From assembly GCF_040358985.1 (NCBI RefSeq), contig NZ_CP132932.1, positions 3,038,001 through 3,102,000 of the forward strand: a DNA stretch of 64,000 nucleotides, in the 5' to 3' direction. The notes under the pieces were generated by a model. That model was given only the letters and a program-made list of their open reading frames with translations, made no database searches and was not told the DNA's origin. Position numbers and translations under genes: made by a program. Shown piece after piece: positions 53,611-59,973 of this stretch; the first letter of the stretch is position 1; each line of letters begins with the position of its first letter. Origin of the DNA: Tunturibacter empetritectus (lineage in GTDB: Bacteria; Acidobacteriota; Terriglobia; Terriglobales; Acidobacteriaceae).

Positions 53611-53964
53611 ATGTTTCACAAAAATGTACTAACCTCCCTCGGGAGCATCTCACCGCAGCAAATTCCAGCTTCTAGTCCTCAGTCCACCCACCGAATCGCG
53701 CTGGTTCCACCTGGAGGCGAAGCTCCGCCCCACAAGAGACCCTCCCCGATCCTCGACCTGATCGCCATCGCAGCACCGCGCTGTTCGTCGTTCTTCGCAG
53801 AGGCGGCGGTCCTCGTCCTGGTCCTGGCCCTGCTCGACAGGTTCATGCTCAAGGGCCGCATGGAGCTCAACTGGGTCATCAGCGCCTTCGCCATCAGCAT
53901 CGCGCTTCTGGTCGCCAGCATCGTCACGGAGTTCACCTCCCGCCGCTGGCTCCAGCGCCATTGA
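53611..53964 (+). CDS. Small membrane protein, unknown
   Basis: With ATG 53611 (AAAGG 7 bp upstream) the 117-residue product has a Pro/Ser-rich N-terminal half and two hydrophobic helices (about 62-80 and 88-107), ending in RRWLQRH. No family is recognised. It is alone on the plus strand between the HAD phosphatase and threonine synthase genes, with a palindromic element beginning 15 bp after its stop. Confidence 0.55.
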   Translation: MFHKNVLTSLGSISPQQIPASSPQSTHRIALVPPGGEAPPHKRPSPILDLIAIAAPRCSSFFAEAAVLVLVLALLDRFMLKGRMELNWVISAFAISIALLVASIVTEFTSRRWLQRH

Positions 53965-53979
53965 CGCTGAACTGCCTCA

Positions 53980-54145
53980 GGCTCGCCCTACGCGGGCAGC
54001 GGTCACTTCGTGACATACCGGCTTCGCAAAGCCTCCCGAGGGTCGGAGCAAAGATATTCCTCGCGACCAACGGGAGCGCCACCCAAAGGGGTATACCTGT
54101 CACGAAGTGACCGCGCCGCGCGTAGCGATCCCGGCCGGAAGGCCA
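53980..54145. repeat. Intergenic palindromic element, copy 6 (decayed inverted pair)
   Basis: The left half (53980-54020) has stem GCCC-TACGC-GGGC and the GTCAC-TTC-GTGAC hairpin; the right half (about 54062-54145) has GCGACCAACGGGAG, GGTATAC and GTCAC-GAA-GTGAC, but the variable stem and terminal hairpin are degenerate (CGATCCCGGCCGGAAGGCC). It starts 15 bp after the stop of the small membrane protein. Confidence 0.8.
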
Positions 54146-54212
54146 ACCGCGCAGCGCTCGCCAGCAGATAGCGCCACCCTATTTGTAACCAAAATCCGTT
54201 AGCATCTAATAT

Positions 54213-55481
54213 ATGGCCGTCATTGCATCGCTCGAGTGTTCCCGCTGCCACCACCACGTCTCCGCTGAAACGCCGCAAACTCTATGCCCCCTCTGCGCCG
54301 GCTCTCTCTACGTCCGCTACGACATGGACAAGCTCCGCCAGACCGCCAGCCGCGATGACATCGCCACCCGCGCCGCAGCCTCCCCAGCCAGCCTCGGCAT
54401 GTGGCGCTACTCGAGCGTCCTGCCCGACGTAACCCCCGTCACCCTCGGCGAGGGCTGGACCCCCATGCTCCACAGCAAGCGCTACCCCGGCCTCTACATC
54501 AAAGAAGAGGGAGCAAATCCCACCGGCACCTTCAAAGCCCGTGGCCTCTCGCTCGCCGTCACCATGGCCAAACACTACGGCCTCCAGCACCTCGCCGTCC
54601 CCTCCGCAGGCAACGCCGCCGGAGCACTCGCAGCCTACGCCGCCGCCGCCGACATCGCCTCGCACATCTTCATGCCTCAGGACGTCCCCTTCGCCAACTA
54701 CCTCGAAGGCATTCTCTACGGAGCCGACGTCACCATGGTCGACGGCCTCATCTCCGACTGCGCCCGCATGGTTGCCGAAAACATCAAGGCTCAGCGCGAA
54801 GCCAACACCCCCGCCCACCAGGTCTGGTTCGACATCTCCACCCTCAAGGAGCCCTTCCGCGTCGAAGGCAAAAAAACCATGGGCTACGAACTAGTTGAGC
54901 AGCTAGGCTGGCAGTATCCCGACGCCGTCTTCTATCCCACGGGCGGCGGCGTAGGCCTCATCGGCATGTGGAAGGCCTTCGAAGAGATGGAAGCCCTGGG
55001 GTGGGTGTCAGGAAAAAGACCAAAGATGTACGCCCTCCAGGCCTCCGGCTGCGCCCCCGTAGCTAAAGCTTTCGCAGAGAACAAGCCCGCCAGCGAGTTC
55101 TTTCAGAACGCCGCCACCTTCGCCGCCGGCCTCCGCGTTCCCAAGCCCTACGGCGACGCCATCATCCTCGACATCGTCCGCCAATCCGGAGGCAAAGCCT
55201 TGGCTTTTTCAGACGAGGAGATATTAAGCAGCATTTTAGACTGGGCCAAACACGAAGGGATCTTCCTCTCGCCCGAAGGCGCCGCCGCCACCGCAGCCTA
55301 CGACGCGCTTCTCGCCACCGGCGAGCTCAAGCCAACCGACAAGGTCGTCCTCTTCAACACCGGCGCCGGCCTAAAGTACACCGACATGACCGCCGAAGCC
55401 ATGCATCTGAAGCGACCAAACGAGAAGAAAGCCGCTCTCCCAAAGAGCATGCCAGTAGGAGGCATCATCACGCCACAATAA
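54213..55481 (+). CDS. thrC: Threonine synthase
   Basis: The 422-residue PLP enzyme has an N-terminal zinc ribbon (C9, C12, C25, C28) as in many bacterial and archaeal threonine synthases, the PLP lysine K108 in NPTGTFKARG, PSAGNAAGALAAYAA and the glycine loop YPTGGGVGLIGM. It converts O-phosphohomoserine to threonine. The other threonine genes (hom, thrB) are not in the window. No clear Shine-Dalgarno precedes the ATG. A palindromic element begins 9 bp after its stop codon. Confidence 0.93.
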   Translation: MAVIASLECSRCHHHVSAETPQTLCPLCAGSLYVRYDMDKLRQTASRDDIATRAAASPASLGMWRYSSVLPDVTPVTLGEGWTPMLHSKRYPGLYIKEEGANPTGTFKARGLSLAVTMAKHYGLQHLAVPSAGNAAGALAAYAAAADIASHIFMPQDVPFANYLEGILYGADVTMVDGLISDCARMVAENIKAQREANTPAHQVWFDISTLKEPFRVEGKKTMGYELVEQLGWQYPDAVFYPTGGGVGLIGMWKAFEEMEALGWVSGKRPKMYALQASGCAPVAKAFAENKPASEFFQNAATFAAGLRVPKPYGDAIILDIVRQSGGKALAFSDEEILSSILDWAKHEGIFLSPEGAAATAAYDALLATGELKPTDKVVLFNTGAGLKYTDMTAEAMHLKRPNEKKAALPKSMPVGGIITPQ

Positions 55482-55490
55482 GCCCACACG

Positions 55491-55587
55491 CCGACCGAAG
55501 GGAGGCCCCAGGCATCTGACCAACCAAGACAAGGTATACAAGTCACGAAGTGACCGCCTCCCGCGCAGGGAGCCCGTCCGGCAGGAC
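55491..55587 (+). repeat. Intergenic palindromic element, copy 7
   Basis: Tag CCGACCGAAGGGAGGCCCC, then core 55533-55587 with GGTATAC, GTCAC-GAA-GTGAC, stem CTCCC-GCGCA-GGGAG and GTCC-GGCA-GGAC. It begins 9 bp after the thrC stop, in the gap to the convergent STAS gene. Confidence 0.92.
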
Positions 55588-55625
55588 AGTTGTTTGTTAG
55601 CCTTTCACGAGCAGCGAAGCGGAGT

Positions 55626-55970
55626 TTACAAACTAGCCTCAGCCGCATCCACAGCAGGAAAGTTCTTCAAGATCTTATCGACCTTGGTCATCTGCATCAC
55701 CGCCGTAATCCGTTCATTCGCACCCGCCAGCAGCAGCTTCCGCCCATGGCTCTCCGCCGACACGTAGTAGTTCATCAGCAGCCCCAGCCCGGCAGAATCC
55801 ATATACGGCGACTCGCTCAGATCCACGATCATCACCTGCGGCGTCTTCGCGCGAAACTCATTCTGAAACCCGAACATCGTAGATAAAGTCAGCGGCCCAA
55901 CGAGCTTCAGGATCGTCGTTCCCGCGCTCTTTCCATCCGTAAAGCTATGAGTCAAAGGTTGCTCGAGCAT
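55626..55970 (-). CDS. STAS-domain anti-sigma factor antagonist
   Basis: The frame is open from 56027, but I start at ATG 55970 (MLEQPLTHSF), giving 114 residues. The STAS fold has ILKLVGPLTLST, MIVDLSESPYMDSAGLG with the phosphorylatable Ser59, and LLAGANERITAVMQMT. In homologues it binds an anti-sigma kinase when unphosphorylated and frees a sigma factor. No kinase, anti-sigma or sigma gene is adjacent. Confidence 0.85.
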   Translation of the reverse strand: MLEQPLTHSFTDGKSAGTTILKLVGPLTLSTMFGFQNEFRAKTPQVMIVDLSESPYMDSAGLGLLMNYYVSAESHGRKLLLAGANERITAVMQMTKVDKILKNFPAVDAAEASL

Positions 55971-56130
55971 ATTTGAAAGTGTAGCAAGCCCCCAACGCTG
56001 AAGATTACAAGCATGTAAATCCTGCATCCCTCCTGCCGATCCTCACCTGCCCAAATGCACCCACGGCGCGACGCCAGAAGAAACTAAAGCAAAAGAGCAG
56101 TTGGCGTAGAGTCTGCGTGTCCTTTTGGTT

Positions 56131-56150
56131 GTCATTCCCGAAGGGAATCT
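56131..56150. repeat. Dispersed GTCATTCCCGAAGGGAAT element
   Basis: GTCATTCCCGAAGGGAATCT contains the hairpin ATTCCC-GAA-GGGAAT and resembles the GTCAT-type interspersed sequences elsewhere in the window. It lies in the 218-bp gap 55971-56188, which otherwise shows no gene. Confidence 0.5.
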
Positions 56151-56188
56151 GCGGTTTGCCTTTCACCACACCAGCAGCAAATACTGCA

Positions 56189-57163
56189 CTAAAGCTCCAC
56201 CACCTTGCCCACAGCACCAGACTCCACCAGCGCATACGCAGCATCTAGATCTGCCCCACTAAAGCGCCGTTCATTCATCAACGGCCGCAGCTTGCCGCTA
56301 TCCACCAGCGCCGCCGCCTCGCGAAGAATCTCCCCATGATGCGCCTGTCCTCGCCCGGTCAGCAGAGGCATCAGCGTAAACACACCAGAGTACGTCGCCC
56401 CGCGAAACGAGAGCGGAGCCAGTGAGTGCGTACTCCACCCCAGGCAACTCACCACATGGCCGGTATACCGCTTCACCGCAACGAAAGATGCGTCAATCGT
56501 CGCTCCTCCCACCGTGTCATACACCACATCGAAGCCCTCCCCATCGGAGTACTGCGCGACATACTGCTCAGTTGAAAGCGTGCGGTAGTCGATAGGCACT
56601 GCACCAAACTCCTCCACGTAGTGTTGCTTCTCCGCCGAGACCGTAGCGAAGGCCTCCGCCCCAAACGCCTTTGCCAGCTGCACTGCAATATGCCCCACTC
56701 CGCCCGCCCCGGCGTGCACCAGCACCCTCTGGCCCTCATGCACCTTCGCGCGATCGACCATCCCCTCCCACGCCGTGATCGTTATCAGCGGAAGCGCCGC
56801 AGCCTCGCGCATCGAGAGCAACTTCGGCTTCAGTGCGACCAGATCCGCGCTGGCGACCACAAACTCCGCCAGTGTCCCCTGCAATCCCCCCACGCCGCCC
56901 ACCATGCCATACACCTCATCGCCGGACCGCAGCGTCGTCACGCCCTCACCGGCCTCTTCCACCACGCCAGCCATATCAAGTCCCAGCACCGCAGGCAGCG
57001 GCTGCTTCGCATGAGCCGCCTTCCCAGCCCGAACCTTGGTATCCAGCGGATTCACCCCGCTCGCATGCACCCGAACCAACACCTGGCCTGCCAACGGAAC
57101 AGGGCGGGGAAGCTCGCCCTACGTAAACCCTGCATCGGGACCTTCCACAACATAAGCGCGCAT
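56189..57163 (-). pseudogene. MDR-family quinone oxidoreductase interrupted by an amber codon
   Basis: From ATG 57163 the frame reads MRAYVVEGPDAGFT, then TAG (57121-57119), then GELPRPVPLAGQVLVRV and on to a normal 325-codon zinc-independent MDR protein with PLITITAWEGM, HAGAGGVGHIAVQLAKAFGA and VYDTVGG. The parts before and after the TAG join as a typical N-terminal GroES-like domain, so a single substitution (for example TTG or CAG to TAG) is likely. A TTG at 57094 could restart translation and give 301 residues, but no Shine-Dalgarno precedes it. It is either a recent pseudogene, an N-terminally shortened enzyme or a sequencing error. Confidence 0.7.
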
Positions 57164-57264
57164 TCAGTTCCCTATCCTGTAAGCAATTTTGCAGCTGACC
57201 TGTCCCAACCATCGGAAGCTCACAAACGTTTGATTCCCCGCTTCCAAAATGCGTCCACCAACGT

Positions 57265-57425
57265 CATCCCGAGCTTTCAATCCTTTGCCGTCATGTCTAG
57301 TCTCAAGCCATCGCCATTATCCCGAGCGCTCAAGCTTTGCCGTCATCCTGAGCCTCAAGCCTGCCATCACCCTAAACGCTCAAGCCTCTGCCGTCATCCT
57401 GAGCGGAGCGAAGGATCCCGACAAA
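57265..57425. repeat. Degenerate short tandem array of GTCATCCTGAGC-type units
   Basis: Within 160 bp, units such as GTCATCCCGAGCTTTCAA, TTATCCCGAGCGCTCAAG, GTCATCCTGAGCCTCAAG, ATCACCCTAAACGCTCAAG and GTCATCCTGAGCGGAGCGAA recur at roughly 30-bp spacing, ending with the complete element at 57392-57419. The gap 57164-57738 contains this array, a bidirectional terminator and no supported gene. Confidence 0.6.
57392..57419. repeat. Dispersed GTCATCCTGAGCG-AAGGATCC element
   Basis: GTCATCCTGAGCGGAGCGAA followed by GGATCCC closes the tandem array and matches the copy at 31612. It lies upstream of the amber-interrupted oxidoreductase start. Confidence 0.65.
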
Positions 57426-57610
57426 CTCGAAACCATCTTAACCGGGCTCGTCCCTTTCAGCCCATTCCCCTTACAAGAATCTATATAGCCCTGAGCTGGC
57501 AGTACCGCTCTTTCTTTGTCAACCCCCAAACTCACTAATCCCCGCGCCAGACAAGGAGATTCGCGTGGCGTATTAGTTTCACTCAACCAGCTATACTGGT
57601 AACAGGCTTC

Positions 57611-57641
57611 AAAAAGACCCCGGCGCAACTCCGGGGTTTTA
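57611..57641. terminator. Bidirectional intrinsic terminator
   Basis: CCCCGG (57618-57623) and CCGGGG (57631-57636) pair around a 7-nt loop. On the plus strand TTTTATCTTTT follows; on the minus strand TCTTTTTG follows. It lies outside the IS1595-family element and would stop minus-strand transcripts leaving the passenger gene. Confidence 0.75.
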
Positions 57642-57730
57642 TCTTTTCCATGTAATCACACGCTAAACTGCACAAAACAAGTATTTTAGCCGTAAGCCAT
57701 TTGAAATGAATATTTTGCAGACACCATAGG

Positions 57731-57738
57731 CTTCTAAC
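57731..57738. repeat. 8-bp target-site duplication, left copy (CTTCTAAC)
   Basis: CTTCTAAC here and at 59899-59906 directly flank the terminal inverted repeats of the IS1595-family element. Eight base pairs is the duplication length known for this family. Confidence 0.85.
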
Positions 57739-57835
57739 GACAACTATACAGTTCACACAGAAATACTAAGGACTTCAGATTTGTCCAGAAATTGGATGGT
57801 CTGAGATGAGAAAAACCCACATTACAGTCTTCTTG

Positions 57836-58711
57836 TTATGTTGCTTGATTGTAATAGTCCGGCCCGAGTCTGCGGAAGTTCGGGATTACGCCTTCAGGGT
57901 CGTATCCCTTATCCCACATGTGGCAAAACTGCGTGAATCTAGTCTGCCCAAATCCGTCTTCATATGTGACGAGACCATAACAAACCAAACGCTTCAGATT
58001 GGAGTTGATAAGAAGCGCATTACCGACTGTCAGTTTTCCCGAGTCCTCTTCAAAATCTTGGGCAACGGTAACCTCCTGATCGGGAGCCAATATGACACCG
58101 TGACTCCCCAACTCAAGGATTACCTGCTTTGCGTCATACGTCGGATTGGCTGGCAAAAGGACAACTGGGTTAGGGGACAGACCCTCAATTCCGAAAGTGT
58201 GGAACCTAATTTTCAAATCAACCACGAGAGCAGGAACCTTCCCCCAGTTTTTCAGGGTGATATACGTTCTGATTTTTCCGTTTACTTCGGGGAGACATTC
58301 CATGTCTCTGATGGCATCGGCAACCCAAGCGCGACCACTCACAGCGGCGATATCGACACTCTTCAGGGAAGCATTAGCAGCGATTGTGGCTGCTTTGGAA
58401 GACCTCAAACCTATCCTAGTTTGCTTCTTGATGTCTCCCAAAGTACGCAGAGCTATGTACCCGACTGCCCCCGTGATAAGCATGGCAAGCCAAACAGGAA
58501 GAACTTCGGGTTTGCCTATCTTGTCCCAATAGGACTCATTCTCTTTTTCATTTGTTACTGTTCCATTCTCGTTCGCGCTGCTGGTCTGTGGGGTGAGTTC
58601 TGGAAGGGAGTTTGAGTATTGAATGCCCACTACAAAGCCAATGCCAAACACCACCACCAAAGAGATCAATATCTCCGCTATGCGACGCCACGTTTTAGAC
58701 CTTGATATCAA
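57836..58711 (-). CDS. Membrane-anchored passenger protein of the IS1595-family element
   Basis: The 291-residue product has two N-terminal hydrophobic helices (about 10-31 and 72-92) separated by a Ser/Asn/Glu-rich loop, then a coiled or amphipathic stretch (KKQTRIGLRSSKAATIAANA) and a C-terminal domain of about 170 residues with GRAWVADAI and ITLKNWGKVPALVVDLKIR, resembling a group of uncharacterised two-helix proteins with a beta-sandwich-like end. It is not a transposase. It lies wholly inside the element and reads away from the small ORF. Role unknown; it could affect host fitness or the element's maintenance. Confidence 0.75.
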   Translation of the reverse strand: MISRSKTWRRIAEILISLVVVFGIGFVVGIQYSNSLPELTPQTSSANENGTVTNEKENESYWDKIGKPEVLPVWLAMLITGAVGYIALRTLGDIKKQTRIGLRSSKAATIAANASLKSVDIAAVSGRAWVADAIRDMECLPEVNGKIRTYITLKNWGKVPALVVDLKIRFHTFGIEGLSPNPVVLLPANPTYDAKQVILELGSHGVILAPDQEVTVAQDFEEDSGKLTVGNALLINSNLKRLVCYGLVTYEDGFGQTRFTQFCHMWDKGYDPEGVIPNFRRLGPDYYNQAT

Positions 58712-58740
58712 TATAAAATTTTCTGTACTAGGGAGTCTTG

Positions 58741-58902
58741 ATGCCAGTAGATGAAGATGAATTTAAACGTGTCATCGGCAACATGCTGAAGATGCCACCC
58801 AAGAAGCACGCTGATTCAAAACTGGGTAAGAAAAAGACGACAGGCAAGATCATACCTCCTAAAAAGGTAGATCAGGCTTCGAAACCAGTTTGCGAAAAGT
58901 GA
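58741..58902 (+). CDS. Small lysine-rich protein inside the IS1595-family element
   Basis: An ORF of 53 codons begins MPVDEDEFKRVIGNMLKMPP and continues with a Lys-rich tail (KLGKKKTTGKIIPPKK) ending PVCEK. AGGGAG lies 5 bp before the ATG. The sequence has an acidic N-terminus and basic C-terminus, suggesting nucleic-acid or protein binding. It runs opposite to the transposase and overlaps its 3' end by 44 bp (58859-58902), so it may also affect the transposase transcript. No family is recognised. Confidence 0.6.
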   Translation: MPVDEDEFKRVIGNMLKMPPKKHADSKLGKKKTTGKIIPPKKVDQASKPVCEK

Positions 58903-59836
58903 GTGGCTTGGTTGCACACATCTCAGCTACACAGTTCTCAAACTGTTGGGTAGAGTTGCGCTCATTGAAGCGATACTCAAACTCATTGAGGTAGCGTTGT
59001 AGATGTTTGGTAGAAACACGGTGGAAGCTACCAATCAAACCACGCTTCAATAGCGAGAATGATGACTCTACCGTATTAGTGTGGATGCGTGATCCGGGAA
59101 CAACCCACTGGATAGAGTGATTGACCGAGCGGTGTTTCTTGCTCAAGGTTTCATTCATTGCGAAGTCATAGACCGCCGCATTGTCTGTGTAGATACGAGC
59201 TACGTTGTCGGCAAGGTTGGCCTCTAGAATCGGACCAATCGAACTTGCTTTGGCATCCTTGACATGAAAGTAGCGAACGCGACCAGTGGTCTTGGTGCTC
59301 TTATAGGTGCGCTCACGCATCGCCACAACAACGTCCTTCGGTGCTTTAGGCTCACTTGCCCGATTGAATCTGCGCTTTGTTCTGCCCCCGATATAGGTTT
59401 CGTCAATCTCCACGATTCCGGTCATGGGAGAGCTACCCTTCATATCCATAGCCTCACGGATGCGGTGAACCATGTGCCACGCCGTCTGGTAAGACTTAAT
59501 ACCTAGATGACGCTGTACCTGTACTGCACTCATGCCTTTCTTTGCGGTCATAACCATCTCTACAGCCATGAACCAAGTCAGAATAGGTAGGCGAGTGTCG
59601 TTGTAGAGGGTGCCAGAGGTGCAAGAGAACTGTTGCTTGCAGGTCTTCTCTAGGCATTGGAATATCTGAGCGCGTTTGTTCTTAGTGGTAGCTGAGGTCT
59701 TACGGGTAATGCGGCTGATCTTGTCATTGCCACAAGTTACGCACCTAACGACTCCATCAGGCCAACGCTGCTGTTCGAGGAATTCAAAGCATTCAACATC
59801 GGACTGGAATTTCTTGGTAATGTCTATTAGGTTCAT
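58859..59836 (-). CDS. IS1595-family transposase (ISXO2-like)
   Basis: The 325-residue transposase has an N-terminal zinc-ribbon-like domain (CVTC near 32-35 and a CLEKTC pair near 61-66), a helix-turn-helix (VQRHLGIKSYQTAWHMVHRI, near 105-124), and an ISXO2-like catalytic domain with the first acidic residue in VEIDETYIGG, the second in YTDNAAVYD and the third region HTNTVESSFSLLKRGL (Glu/His-Asn variant). GAGGT precedes the ATG by 6 bp. It is intact, so the element may still be mobile. Its promoter appears to lie partly in the right terminal repeat. Confidence 0.93.
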   Translation of the reverse strand: MNLIDITKKFQSDVECFEFLEQQRWPDGVVRCVTCGNDKISRITRKTSATTKNKRAQIFQCLEKTCKQQFSCTSGTLYNDTRLPILTWFMAVEMVMTAKKGMSAVQVQRHLGIKSYQTAWHMVHRIREAMDMKGSSPMTGIVEIDETYIGGRTKRRFNRASEPKAPKDVVVAMRERTYKSTKTTGRVRYFHVKDAKASSIGPILEANLADNVARIYTDNAAVYDFAMNETLSKKHRSVNHSIQWVVPGSRIHTNTVESSFSLLKRGLIGSFHRVSTKHLQRYLNEFEYRFNERNSTQQFENCVAEMCATKPLTFRKLVSKPDLPF

Positions 59837-59856
59837 ACACTTACCTCGCTGAAAAG

Positions 59857-59885
59857 AGTATTCGCCTAAAGCTTTTCTGTGTCAA
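59857..59885 (-). promoter_or_regulatory. Transposase promoter candidate overlapping the right terminal repeat
   Basis: On the minus strand a consensus -35 TTGACA (59885-59880) lies within the terminal inverted repeat, and AATACT (59862-59857) stands 17 bp downstream as a -10. The start codon follows about 20 bp later. Transposase binding to the repeat could therefore repress its own promoter. Confidence 0.5.
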
Positions 59886-59898
59886 GTGGATAATTGTC

Positions 59899-59906
59899 CT
59901 TCTAAC
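59899..59906. repeat. 8-bp target-site duplication, right copy (CTTCTAAC)
   Basis: Identical to 57731-57738 and directly adjacent to the right terminal inverted repeat. Confidence 0.85.
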
Positions 59907-59973
59907 CCGCAGATTCGATTGAACTTGCGTACAAGATACCCCGAGAGGGGGGAGGGGGGTACCAGATAGCACG

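Larger units (their letters stand above)
57739..59898. mobile_element. IS1595-family insertion sequence with passenger gene, 2160 bp
   Basis: The left end reads GACAACTATACAGTTCACAC and the right end, on the other strand, GACAATTATCCACTTGACAC; 21 of the first 25 positions match, including the shared GACAA and ACACAGAAA. Both ends abut the 8-bp duplication CTTCTAAC. Inside are a minus-strand membrane-protein passenger gene, a plus-strand 53-codon ORF and a minus-strand transposase. The DNA is clearly more AT-rich than the chromosome around it. It sits between the amber-interrupted oxidoreductase gene and a MATE gene, apparently without breaking a gene. Intact ends, TSD and transposase suggest recent activity. 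Confidence 0.9.

Noticed and set aside
57096..57125. Hairpin AGGGCG-GGGAAGCT-CGCCCT as a repeat insertion causing the amber codon
   Set aside because: The protein reading across this stretch (GELPRPVP) is normal for the family, so nothing appears to be inserted; a point mutation is simpler.
57806..58615. Plus-strand ORF opposite the IS passenger gene
   Set aside because: The minus-strand frame shows membrane helices and a recognisable domain pattern; the plus-strand product does not.
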